The position numbers and the translations under genes were made by a program. The notes below the pieces were generated by a model, which saw nothing but the letters and a program-made list of their open reading frames with translations, had not been told where the DNA came from and searched no databases. Shown here piece by piece: positions 25,243 through 33,393 of a stretch of 64,000 nt of DNA (the stretch's first letter is position 1; each line of letters starts with the position of its first letter). Source of the stretch: Methylorubrum populi (lineage in GTDB: Bacteria > Pseudomonadota > Alphaproteobacteria > Rhizobiales > Beijerinckiaceae); the NCBI GenBank assembly GCA_036946625.1, contig JAQIIU010000002.1, positions 1,178,001-1,242,000 of the forward strand. Direction: 5' to 3'.

Positions 25243-27462
25243 ATGCCCGGAGCCGGGGCCGCCATCAACGAAGGACGATCCTCAGGCGCGAGCCGATGCT
25301 CCGGAAGGCTCGCGAACCGGCGCTTCGCCGCCTGCCTCGCCCTCGTCGCGGCCTCGTCCCAGGTCCAGGCGCAGCCGCAGGTGACCCTCGAGGAGTTGAG
25401 CGTCCAGGGCGTGGGAGGGGCCGGAGGGGCCCGGGTCGAGCGCGCCGACGGGCCGGTGAACGGTTACGTGGCCAAGCGCAGCGCTTCGGGAACCAAGACC
25501 GACACGCCCATCACCGAGACGCCGCAATCGATCTCCGTGGTTCCGGCTCGGCAGATCCGCGACACCGGCTCCACGAGCTTCGCCGAAGCCCTCGCCTACA
25601 CGCCCGGCGTCGCCGCGCAGGCGGTGGGCGGCTTCGGACGCACCTCGGACGGCTTCACGATCCGCGGCTTCAACGTCGAGACCGGCAATGCGGGTCTGCT
25701 GCGCGACGGCCTCAAGCTCCAGTCCGGCGTCTACGACGGCACCCAGGAGCCCTACGGACTGGAACGGCTCGAAGTCCTGAAGGGCGCGGCCTCGATCCTC
25801 TACGGCCAGCTTTCCCCCGGCGGCGTCATCAACGCCGTCAGCAAGCGTCCGCTGCCGACGCCCTACAACGAACTGAACTACACGGTCGGCAGCTTCAACC
25901 GGCAGGAGGTCTCCGGCGATTTCAGCGGCCCCCTCACCGCCGACGGCGAGTGGTCCTATCGTCTGACCGGCCTCGGCCGGATCAGCGACAGCTATCTCGC
26001 CTTCACGCCCGACGACAAGCTCTACATCGCGCCCGCGGTCACATGGCATCCTTCGGCCGGGACGTGGGTGACGGTCCTCGGCTACTATCAGGAGATCCGC
26101 ACGCGCTTCCCGCCGCCGCTGCCGGGGGTGGGTACGCTCCTCGACAACACGCCCTTCGGGCGCTTCCCGATCGAACGCTTCTACGGCGAGCCGAACTTCG
26201 ATCGCTTCGACTCGCGCAGCGGCGCGGTCGGCTACATGGTCGATCACGCCTTCTCGGACACGGTGCGGCTGCGCCACTCCCTGCGCTACTATCAGGCCGG
26301 CGTCGATTGGGATTACCTCCAGCCCGGCACCCTGGCGGCGGACCGGCGCACCTTCAGCCGCAGCGTCAGCGTCCGCAACGAGAACGCGACCGGGATCGCC
26401 TCGGATACCTCCCTGGAGACCAAGTTCGCGCTCGGCCCGACCGCGCACACGCTGATCGCCGGCATCGACTATTACCGCAGCTTCCTGAACTCCGAGCGTT
26501 TCGGCGGCACGGCCGGTTCGCTCGACGTCTACACGCCGGTCTACGGGCGCAGCACGCCGATCGTGAACTATGCGGTCAACAACGGTTCCAAGAGCCTGCT
26601 CGACCAGATCGGGATCTACGCGCAGGACCAGATCCGGTTCGACCGCTTCCTGCTGCTTCTCGGCGGACGCCAGGATTTCGCCCGGACCCAGATCCTGACC
26701 TACCGCACCGGCGCGCGGCTCGACCAGAACGACGACGCCTTCAGCGGGCGGGTCGGCCTGCTCTATCTCGGCGACGACGGCCTCGCGCCCTACGTGTCCT
26801 TCAGCCAATCCTTCCAGACCTTTGCGATCACGGACCGCCTGGGCAATCCCTTCCAGCCCACCACCGGCGAGCAGGTCGAGGGCGGCCTGCGCTGGGAGAT
26901 CCCGGGGGCCGATACGCTGCTCAGCGGGGCGGTCTTCGAGATCAACCAGCGGAATGCGCTGGTGCCCGATCCGATCGACCCGACCTTCTCGGCCCAGACC
27001 GGTCAGATCCGCTCGCAGGGTGCGGAGTTCGAGGCGCGCTCGAACTACGGTCCGCTGCAACTCGTCGCCTCCTACTCCTACACGGACACGCGGCAGGTGC
27101 GCACGACCAACCCGGCCGCCCTCAACCAGCGCGTCGACCTCGTGCCGTACCACCTCGCTTCGGCCTTCGGCACCTACGAGATGAGCCAGTTCGGACTGCC
27201 CGGCCTGCGGCTCGGCGGCGGCATCCGCTACATCGGCAGTTCGAACATCACCGGCGCGACCTTCGACACCCACCCCGCCACGCTCGTCGATCTCGTCGGC
27301 CTCTACGATTTCGGCGTGGCCAACCCGGACATGAAGGGCTGGCGGGCGCAGCTCAACCTGCGCAACGTCACGGATCGCTCCTACGTGACCTGCCAGACGG
27401 TCCGCGGCTGCCGCTTCAGCGAGCCCCTCAACGTCTTCGGCACGATCGGCTACCGGTGGTGA
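25243..27462 (+). CDS. TonB-dependent ferric siderophore receptor
   Basis: A 739-aa outer-membrane receptor of the FhuA/FpvA class that imports the ferric siderophore using TonB energy. ATG 25243 was chosen because GGAG sits 8 bases upstream and it gives a normal signal peptide (hydrophobic core FAACLALVAASS, cleavage near QVQAQ). A TonB-box-like VTLEELSV follows, then a plug with TETPQSISVV, YTPGV, IRGF and LEVLKGAASILYGQ, then a long beta-barrel ending in an aromatic residue (GYRW). It lies directly downstream of the peptide synthetases and starts a gene string for uptake, so the probable ligand is the product of that assembly line. No FpvA-type signalling domain or FecI/FecR pair is visible. 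Confidence 0.93.
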   Translation: MPGAGAAINEGRSSGASRCSGRLANRRFAACLALVAASSQVQAQPQVTLEELSVQGVGGAGGARVERADGPVNGYVAKRSASGTKTDTPITETPQSISVVPARQIRDTGSTSFAEALAYTPGVAAQAVGGFGRTSDGFTIRGFNVETGNAGLLRDGLKLQSGVYDGTQEPYGLERLEVLKGAASILYGQLSPGGVINAVSKRPLPTPYNELNYTVGSFNRQEVSGDFSGPLTADGEWSYRLTGLGRISDSYLAFTPDDKLYIAPAVTWHPSAGTWVTVLGYYQEIRTRFPPPLPGVGTLLDNTPFGRFPIERFYGEPNFDRFDSRSGAVGYMVDHAFSDTVRLRHSLRYYQAGVDWDYLQPGTLAADRRTFSRSVSVRNENATGIASDTSLETKFALGPTAHTLIAGIDYYRSFLNSERFGGTAGSLDVYTPVYGRSTPIVNYAVNNGSKSLLDQIGIYAQDQIRFDRFLLLLGGRQDFARTQILTYRTGARLDQNDDAFSGRVGLLYLGDDGLAPYVSFSQSFQTFAITDRLGNPFQPTTGEQVEGGLRWEIPGADTLLSGAVFEINQRNALVPDPIDPTFSAQTGQIRSQGAEFEARSNYGPLQLVASYSYTDTRQVRTTNPAALNQRVDLVPYHLASAFGTYEMSQFGLPGLRLGGGIRYIGSSNITGATFDTHPATLVDLVGLYDFGVANPDMKGWRAQLNLRNVTDRSYVTCQTVRGCRFSEPLNVFGTIGYRW

Positions 27463-28355
27463 ACCTCGCGCCGACGCGGCGGACCGTGCTCGGCGGCCTC
27501 GCGCTCGCAGCGCTGCCGCCCTGCGCCCCGTCGCAGGGTGCGGAGGCCGCGAGCCGCCGCATCGTCACGCTCGACGGCCTGTTCACCGAGACGCTGCTCG
27601 CCATCGGCCGCGTGCCGGTCGCGACCGCCAACCGGCCGCTCTACGAGAAGCTGACGGCCGTGCCGGCCCTGCCGGCCGAGGTCGTCGACCTCGGACCGCT
27701 CCAGGAGCCCAATCTCGAACTCCTGCAGATGCTGCGGCCCGACCTCATCGTCGCCGCGACGCTTCAGGCCCAGACCCAGACCGCGCTCGCCCGCATCGCC
27801 CCGGTCATCCCCTTTCCGACCCTCGCGGGCGCCGTGCCGCCGCTCGATCACCTGCGCCGCATGACCCTCGACCTGGGCCGGCTCGCGGGCCGGGAAGCGG
27901 CGGCGGACGCCCTCGTCTCGCGAACCGACCTGACCCTGGAAGCCGCCCACGGCCGGCTCGCCGGCCGGACGGCGCGGCCCGTCTACATCGCGCGGCTGCG
28001 CGAGGACGGACGCCAGGTCGCGATGTTCGGCGGGAAGAGCACGGTCGGAGCCGTCGCGGCTCGGCTCGGGCTCGCCAATGCCTGGGCCGGCCGGCAGAGC
28101 GGCGCCGGCACGGCGGTCGCCGGAATCGAGGATCTGGCGGGCACCCCGGACGCGCTGTTCGTCCACTTCGATCGCGGCTCCGAGACCGCCCGCGCCCTGG
28201 AGCGCCTGAACGGGAGCCCGATCTGGCAGGCGCTGCCCTTCGTGCGCGAGAACCGCATCCTCGCCCTGCCCGTCGTCCACCCGAACGGGGGCCTGCCCTC
28301 GGCCGCGCGCTTCGCCGGGCAGCTCGCCGCGCGCCTGCCGGCGGAGCCCGCATGA
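27459..28355 (+). CDS. Periplasmic ferric siderophore-binding protein (FhuD-like)
   Basis: A 298-aa substrate-binding protein of an iron-siderophore ABC importer. It begins with a twin-arginine-like signal (TRRTVLGGLALAALPP), followed by the family opening RRIVTLDGLFTETLLAIG and a conserved segment LRPDLIVAA. GTG 27459 overlaps the receptor stop (GTGA); a second GTG lies one codon earlier. The stop overlaps the permease start (ATGA). The protein would carry the ferric complex from the receptor to the FhuB-type permease. Substrate specificity within the FhuD/FecB group cannot be read from sequence alone. Confidence 0.9.
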   Translation: MNLAPTRRTVLGGLALAALPPCAPSQGAEAASRRIVTLDGLFTETLLAIGRVPVATANRPLYEKLTAVPALPAEVVDLGPLQEPNLELLQMLRPDLIVAATLQAQTQTALARIAPVIPFPTLAGAVPPLDHLRRMTLDLGRLAGREAAADALVSRTDLTLEAAHGRLAGRTARPVYIARLREDGRQVAMFGGKSTVGAVAARLGLANAWAGRQSGAGTAVAGIEDLAGTPDALFVHFDRGSETARALERLNGSPIWQALPFVRENRILALPVVHPNGGLPSAARFAGQLAARLPAEPA

Positions 28356-30340
28356 GTTCCGCGAGACGCGCCGGTGCCGGCATGATCCTCGGCGCGACGC
28401 TCGTCGCGCTCGCGGGAATCGCCACGATCCTGCTCTTCGGCCTCAACCTTGCGGGCACGCTGCCGGCGGCAGGATGGAGCGCCGCCCTGCTTCATCCCGA
28501 TCCCGGGAACCTGCCGCAGCTCGTGGTCCACGACAGCCTGCTGCCCCGGCTCGCGGTCGGCCTTCTCTGCGGAGCCGGGCTGGGGCTCGCCGGTGCGCTG
28601 TTCCAGCAGGTGCTCGACAATCCGCTCGCCGAGCCCGGCACGCTCGGCGTCTTCGCCGGAGCCAAGCTCGCGCTGGCGCTGGCGACCCTGTGGCTGCCGG
28701 AACTGCTCGCCTTCGGCTACGAGCCGGTCGCGCTCACGGGCGGCGCGGCCTGCCTCGGCCTCGTGCTGCTCCTGAGCAACCGCCAGGGGTTCGCGCCGCT
28801 CGCCGTGATCCTCGCCGGCCTCATCGTCGCACTGTACTTCGAGGCGATCGCCAAGATGCTGGTGCTGGCGCATTTCGAGGCGCTCGCCGACCTGTTCCAG
28901 TGGCAGGCGGGATGGCTCAACCAGAACAGTTGGTCGGTGGCGGCGAGCCTCGCGCCGCGGATCGGCCTCGCGGCGCTCGCCGCCGCCCTGCTCGCCCGCC
29001 CCCTGGCACTGCTCGACCTCGACGAGGCGGGCGCGCGCAGCCTCGGCCTGCCGATCGCCTGGATCCGGCTCGCCGCGCTCCTCGTCGCCGTGTTCCTCGG
29101 CGCGAGCATCGCCGGAGCCGTCGGCGCGATCGGCTTCATCGGGCTTGCCGGCCCGGCGATCGCCCGGCTCGGCGGCGCGCGGCGGCTGCGGGATCGCATG
29201 CTCTGGGGCAGCCTCGTCGGCGCCGTCCTGCTGGCCCTCGCCGACCAACTGGTCCAGGCCCTGTTCGGGCGCATCGGCCTGCCCACGGGAACCGTGACCG
29301 CGCTGCTCGGCGCGCCGCTGCTCGTCGTCCTGCTCGTCCGCCTGCGCAAACCGGACACCGAGACGCGCCTGGCCGTCGCCCCATCGGCCGCGCGCCGCCG
29401 ACGGTCCTGGCCGCTCGTCGCCGCCCTGGTGCCGACGCTTCTCCTCCTCGTCCTCGTCGCGCTCGCCCTCGGCCGGCTGCCGGGAGGCTGGGTCTGGACC
29501 TGGTCCGATCTCGGTCCGCTCCTGCCGTGGCGGGCGCCGCGCGTGTTCGCCGCCCTCGGCGCCGGGGTGATGCTCGGCGGCGCCGGCACCCTCCTGCAGC
29601 GCCTGACCGGCAACCCGATCGCCAGCCCCGAACTGCTCGGCATCTCCTCGGGCGCGGCGCTCGCCCTCGTCGCGGCCGTGTTCGCCGGCTCCGACCCCGG
29701 ACGCGCCGGCCTCCTCGCCTGCGCGATCGTCGGTGCCGGTCTCGTCCTCGCGGCGGTGCTCGCGCTCGGGCGCCGCTCCGGCTACGCCCCGGCCCACATG
29801 CTGCTCGTCGGGGTGGCGCTCACCTACCTGCTCGGCTCGGTCGTCGCCCTGATCCTCGCCAGCGCCGATCCGCGCACCGCGATCCTGCTGACGTGGTTGT
29901 CGGGCTCGACCTACAACGCGGGCGACGGCGAGGCCGCCTTCGCCTGCGTCCTGGCCGCCGTGACGCTCCTCGCCGCACCGCTCCTGGCGCGCTGGCTGGA
30001 GATCCTGCCCCTCGGGGCGAGTGCGGCGCGGGCGGTCGGCGTCGCGGTCCCGCGGGCGCGGCTCGGCCTGCTCGCCGCCACGGCGGTGTTGACGGGGGCC
30101 TCGACCCTGATCGTCGGCCCCTTGAGCTTCGTCGGGCTGATGGCGCCCCATATCGCCCGGATGGTCGGCCTGCAGCGCCCGACGCCGCAATTCGTGGCCG
30201 CCGGCCTGCTCGGCGGCACGATCATGGTCGGCGCGGACTGGCTCGGCCGCATGATCGCCTTTCCCTGGCAGGTTCCGGCCGGTCTCGTCGCGACCGGCCT
30301 CGGCGGAACTTACTTCATCTGGCTGATGCTGCGGCGGTGA
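28352..30340 (+). CDS. fhuB: Double-length siderophore ABC permease (FhuB-like)
   Basis: A 662-aa inner-membrane permease with two concatenated FecCD/BtuC-type halves (roughly 1-335 and 350-662), the same architecture and length as Escherichia coli FhuB. Both halves have the family's hydrophobic segments; PRLAVGLLCGAGLGLAG and PRVFAALGAGVMLGGAG mark equivalent points, and GAIGFIGLAGP and GPLSFVGLMAPH are the paired ATPase-contacting regions. The start is coupled to the binding-protein stop by ATGA. A fused permease is typical of hydroxamate systems, which agrees with the FhuF-like reductase that follows. Confidence 0.93.
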   Translation: MSSARRAGAGMILGATLVALAGIATILLFGLNLAGTLPAAGWSAALLHPDPGNLPQLVVHDSLLPRLAVGLLCGAGLGLAGALFQQVLDNPLAEPGTLGVFAGAKLALALATLWLPELLAFGYEPVALTGGAACLGLVLLLSNRQGFAPLAVILAGLIVALYFEAIAKMLVLAHFEALADLFQWQAGWLNQNSWSVAASLAPRIGLAALAAALLARPLALLDLDEAGARSLGLPIAWIRLAALLVAVFLGASIAGAVGAIGFIGLAGPAIARLGGARRLRDRMLWGSLVGAVLLALADQLVQALFGRIGLPTGTVTALLGAPLLVVLLVRLRKPDTETRLAVAPSAARRRRSWPLVAALVPTLLLLVLVALALGRLPGGWVWTWSDLGPLLPWRAPRVFAALGAGVMLGGAGTLLQRLTGNPIASPELLGISSGAALALVAAVFAGSDPGRAGLLACAIVGAGLVLAAVLALGRRSGYAPAHMLLVGVALTYLLGSVVALILASADPRTAILLTWLSGSTYNAGDGEAAFACVLAAVTLLAAPLLARWLEILPLGASAARAVGVAVPRARLGLLAATAVLTGASTLIVGPLSFVGLMAPHIARMVGLQRPTPQFVAAGLLGGTIMVGADWLGRMIAFPWQVPAGLVATGLGGTYFIWLMLRR

Positions 30341-30357
30341 GAGGGGTCGCCGAACCG

Positions 30358-31128
30358 ATGGACCTGCGGGGAAGGGACTTGCAGAGGCGGCTCGACCCAT
30401 GCGTTGTCGCCGCCATGACCCTTGAAGCGCTCGCGCCTCTCTTCACCGGTCCGCTCGCGCCCTACGCCGACCGGCTGGTGCCCGCCTCCGATCCGCGCCC
30501 CGGAGTGAGCGGGCGAGCGCTTCTCGATCCCGAGATCCTGGCCGAACGACTCGCCCGCTTCGCGCGCAACTACGAGGCGCCCGAGCCCCGCGCCGTCGCC
30601 TCGATCTGGTCGAAGCATCACCTCGCCTCCCTCGTCGTCCCGACGCTCCTGGCCGAGCTCGTCCTCGGCCGCACCTTGCCGGTCGCGCTCGACGCGGTCG
30701 AGGTGATCGCGGGCGCGGACGGGCGCAGCAGCGCCTTCCGGCTTCGCGAATCCGATCCGCCCCTCGCGCCGCGGGGCCGGTTCGCGCCGCTGATCGACGG
30801 ACACCTGGAACCGCTCTTCGACGGGCTCGCGGCCGTGTCGGGACTTCGTCCGCGCGTGCTCTGGAGCAATGCCGGCCTCGTCTTCGACGGGATCGCGCGG
30901 CAGGCCGAGGCGCTGCCCCTGCCGGATCGGGCCGGCCTCGACGCGCTCCGCCGCCTTCTCGCCGACGCGCGGCGGCCCGACGGGCGGCCGAACGCGCTCC
31001 ATGCCCCCGTGCGCCTGGTCGGCCCGGCAGGGGCGGCATCCCGCCGCCGCCGGGTCTGCTGCCTGCGCTACCTGATCCCGGCACAGGGCCTGTGCGGCAC
31101 CTGTCCCATCGAGACGAGACCTGCATGA
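30358..31128 (+). CDS. fhuF: Siderophore-iron reductase (FhuF family)
   Basis: A 256-aa cytoplasmic protein with the hallmark of FhuF at its C-terminus: a CC pair, ten residues, then CxxC (RVCC ... GLCGTCPIE), which in FhuF binds a [2Fe-2S] cluster. FhuF-type enzymes reduce the ferric siderophore after import so that iron is released. ATG 30358 is used; GTG 30337 overlaps the permease stop (GTGA) and would add 7 codons, while ATG 30415 would remove 19. The gene sits between permease and ATPase, and its stop overlaps the ATPase start, so it is surely part of the same operon. Confidence 0.85.
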   Translation: MDLRGRDLQRRLDPCVVAAMTLEALAPLFTGPLAPYADRLVPASDPRPGVSGRALLDPEILAERLARFARNYEAPEPRAVASIWSKHHLASLVVPTLLAELVLGRTLPVALDAVEVIAGADGRSSAFRLRESDPPLAPRGRFAPLIDGHLEPLFDGLAAVSGLRPRVLWSNAGLVFDGIARQAEALPLPDRAGLDALRRLLADARRPDGRPNALHAPVRLVGPAGAASRRRRVCCLRYLIPAQGLCGTCPIETRPA

Positions 31129-31982
31129 TGCCGAACCACGGGGCGCCGCTGTTCACGCTGCGCGAGGCCAGCTTCGCGGTCGGCGGGCGCACGCTCCTGC
31201 AACCGCTGACGCTGGCGCTGCCCGCCGGCGAGGTCGTCGGGCTGATCGGCCATAACGGCTCCGGCAAGTCGACGCTGATCAAGCTGCTCGCCCGGCAGCA
31301 GCCGGCGAGCGCCGGCGAGGTCGCGTTCGAGGGGCGTCCGTTGAAAGCCTGGGGCGAGCGCGCCTTTGCCCGCAAGGTCGCCTACCTGCCCCAGTCCCAG
31401 CCGGCGGCCAGCGGGATGCTGGTGCGGGAACTCGTCGCGCTCGGGCGCTATCCCTGGCACGGCGCGTTCGGCCGATTCACGCCGGGCGACCGCAACAAGG
31501 TCGAGGAGGCGATGGCCCGCACGGGGATCGAAGCCTTCGCCGACCGGCTCGTCGAGACGCTGTCCGGGGGCGAGCGTCAGCGCGCCTGGCTCGCGATGCT
31601 GTTGGCACAGGACACCCGCTGCCTGCTTCTCGACGAGCCGACTTCGGCGCTCGACGTGGCACATGGCGTCGAGATGCTCGCGCGTGTGCGGACGCTGTCG
31701 CAGGATGCCGGTCTCGGCGTGGTCGTCGTTCTCCACGACGTGAATCTCGCTGCCCGCTTCTGTGACCGTATCCTGGCGCTTCATTCGGGCGCGCTGATCG
31801 CGCAAGGCACGCCCGATACGATCATGGCGCCGGACACGCTCCGCTCGGTCTACGGGATCGAGATGGGCGTCATGCCCCATCCTGATACCGGACTGCCGCT
31901 GAGCTACCTGCGCGCGGACCGACAGCCTGCGCATCGGCACCGTGCATGGAATTCCGCTCAGGAGGCTGCGGTGAAGGCCTGA
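31125..31982 (+). CDS. fhuC: Siderophore ABC transporter ATPase (FhuC-like)
   Basis: A 285-aa ATPase that powers the FhuB-type permease. Walker A is GHNGSGKST, the Q-loop is YLPQSQ, the signature LSGGERQ, Walker B CLLLDEP and the switch His lies in VLHDVN. ATG 31125 overlaps the reductase stop. It closes the import operon receptor - binding protein - permease - reductase - ATPase. The C-terminal ~25 residues after SYLRAD are unlike the family and may be loosely constrained. Confidence 0.95.
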   Translation: MMPNHGAPLFTLREASFAVGGRTLLQPLTLALPAGEVVGLIGHNGSGKSTLIKLLARQQPASAGEVAFEGRPLKAWGERAFARKVAYLPQSQPAASGMLVRELVALGRYPWHGAFGRFTPGDRNKVEEAMARTGIEAFADRLVETLSGGERQRAWLAMLLAQDTRCLLLDEPTSALDVAHGVEMLARVRTLSQDAGLGVVVVLHDVNLAARFCDRILALHSGALIAQGTPDTIMAPDTLRSVYGIEMGVMPHPDTGLPLSYLRADRQPAHRHRAWNSAQEAAVKA

Positions 31983-32151
31983 GCGCCGACCAGCGCGCCA
32001 GCCTGGAGCGCAACGCCTTGGCCGGCTCGGACCGGCCCGGCATTCTCGAGACCAATTTTCCCTGCAAAATTAAAAGCATAACTTTTGACGGCCCGGGCAT
32101 CGGAATTCTTGGCGCCTTGGCAGAAAAATTTGAGTGATTTCAATTGATTGG

Positions 32152-33201
32152 ATGCTATTTAAACAATCGAGTGGGAGTGAGGCGGCTCCGCCACCCCTTC
32201 CCAGCGACGGCGACATCGAACGCGCGCGAGAGAGTTTTAGGAGTTTGAGGTTGCCGGCCGACTCCGCCGATGCCGAAACGCTGTTGCGCGACGCGCTGGC
32301 CGATGCCGGCACCGCCTGGAATCTCGGAAGCTTCGGCGCCGTGGCCGAGTTCATGCGCGACGACGGCGAACCCGTCCAGGCACTCCCCGACGACCGGATG
32401 GGTCTTGCCACCGACCGCGGTGCCATCGCCCTGACGCCCGGTCCGGGCCTGCGCCCCGTCGCCTACGAGACGGGCTTCTCCGGCGGCTACAACCACGCCG
32501 TGGCGCTCTGCCTGCCCGAAGCCGCCTGCGCCATGAGCGGCCGCACCGTTCTCACGGAACTCGGCCCCGACCGGGAGGCCGCTCGCCCGGAGGATCGGGA
32601 GGCGATCCTGTTCGATCTGGGGCTGGGGCTGCGTGCGGTCGATGCCTGCCTGCGTGCGCGCGATCCGGAGGTCGTGGCGTGCCTGCGGGCCGGCGCCGGG
32701 AAGCCGCTCCTCGCCGCGGACAACCCGGTCGGCCGGCACCTCGTGGCCATGAGCCCGCACCGGATCTTCCGCGCGCGGATCGGGCGGATCGAGGTCTACG
32801 CGCCGATCCCGGGCCCTGGCGAGACGAGCCCGGAAGGGCCGCACACCCACGTTCTGCCCAAGCTTCTGCGCGCCGGCCGCACCCATGCGGCGACGACGCC
32901 GATCCCCGCCGGCTTCGTGCCGTGCGCCGGCCTTCATCCGCCGCACCCCTACAAGGACATGATGGGCCGGCGCATCCCCTTCGATCCCGACCGTCACGCC
33001 GCCTTCCAAGCCCTGCTCGAACGCTGGGGCGATCCGGATCTTCTGGCCGTCAAGCGCGGGATGGCGGGGGCCCTGCCGGATGCGGTGTCGCCCAAGCACG
33101 CGCAATCGGCCCGCCGCGTGGCCGAGCTTCAGGCGCGTTTCCTGCGCGGGGAGGACGTGCCGCCGGCAACGGATGACGAGGACGCCGACGAGCATGCCTG
33201 A
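32152..33201 (+). CDS. Conserved-looking protein of unknown function next to the siderophore locus
   Basis: About 349 residues, with no family I can name securely. Codon use from ~32215 onward is typical of the genome, while the first ~70 bases and the upstream gap are AT-rich. No Shine-Dalgarno site precedes ATG 32152 or the in-frame GTG 32134, so the start is uncertain. The protein has no signal peptide or membrane segment and contains an acidic/aliphatic N-terminal half and a striking segment around residues 245-275 with PHTHVLPKLL and FVPCAGLHPPHPY. Its position between the siderophore operon and a second TonB receptor suggests an iron-related role, but this is guilt by association only. 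Confidence 0.7.
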   Translation: MLFKQSSGSEAAPPPLPSDGDIERARESFRSLRLPADSADAETLLRDALADAGTAWNLGSFGAVAEFMRDDGEPVQALPDDRMGLATDRGAIALTPGPGLRPVAYETGFSGGYNHAVALCLPEAACAMSGRTVLTELGPDREAARPEDREAILFDLGLGLRAVDACLRARDPEVVACLRAGAGKPLLAADNPVGRHLVAMSPHRIFRARIGRIEVYAPIPGPGETSPEGPHTHVLPKLLRAGRTHAATTPIPAGFVPCAGLHPPHPYKDMMGRRIPFDPDRHAAFQALLERWGDPDLLAVKRGMAGALPDAVSPKHAQSARRVAELQARFLRGEDVPPATDDEDADEHA

Positions 33202-33290
33202 ACCGGGGCACGGGCCCGCGGGGCCCGTGGCGGGAATCCGGCTCCCGGTGAAGGCCGGAAGCGAGCGCTTGCCTTGAAACGACGGCCTCA

Positions 33291-33334
33291 GAGCATCGTC
33301 CTGGACATCGGATCCAGGACGATGCTCTCGGTTT
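33291..33334 (+). terminator. Strong stem-loop with T run after the unknown gene
   Basis: GAGCATCGTCCTGG at 33291-33304 pairs perfectly with 33314-33327 across a short loop and is followed by GGTTTTT. It can act as a rho-independent terminator for rightward transcription, and also reads like a half of the neighbouring repeat family. Confidence 0.7.
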
Positions 33335-33343
33335 TTGATTTCG

Positions 33344-33393
33344 CATCGTCTTTTCAGACAAGCCGGCAGCCACCTTTCGGGACGATGCTCTAG
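33344..33393. repeat. Rhizobiales-type intergenic palindromic element
   Basis: Read on the minus strand this begins AGAGCATCGTCCCGAAA, continues through a GGTGGCTGCCGG core and ends GAAAAGACGATGC. The layout matches the common rhizobial/Methylobacterium intergenic repeat (GAGCAT...CCCGAAAAGTGG...GAAAAGAT.ATGC) as I know it. It ends at the stop of the TonB receptor gene. Confidence 0.6.

Noticed and set aside
31900..32150. A possible regulatory RNA or gene in the AT-leaning gap after fhuC
   Set aside because: Only ~170 bases lie between the genes, with no terminator with T run, promoter pair or start with a ribosome site.
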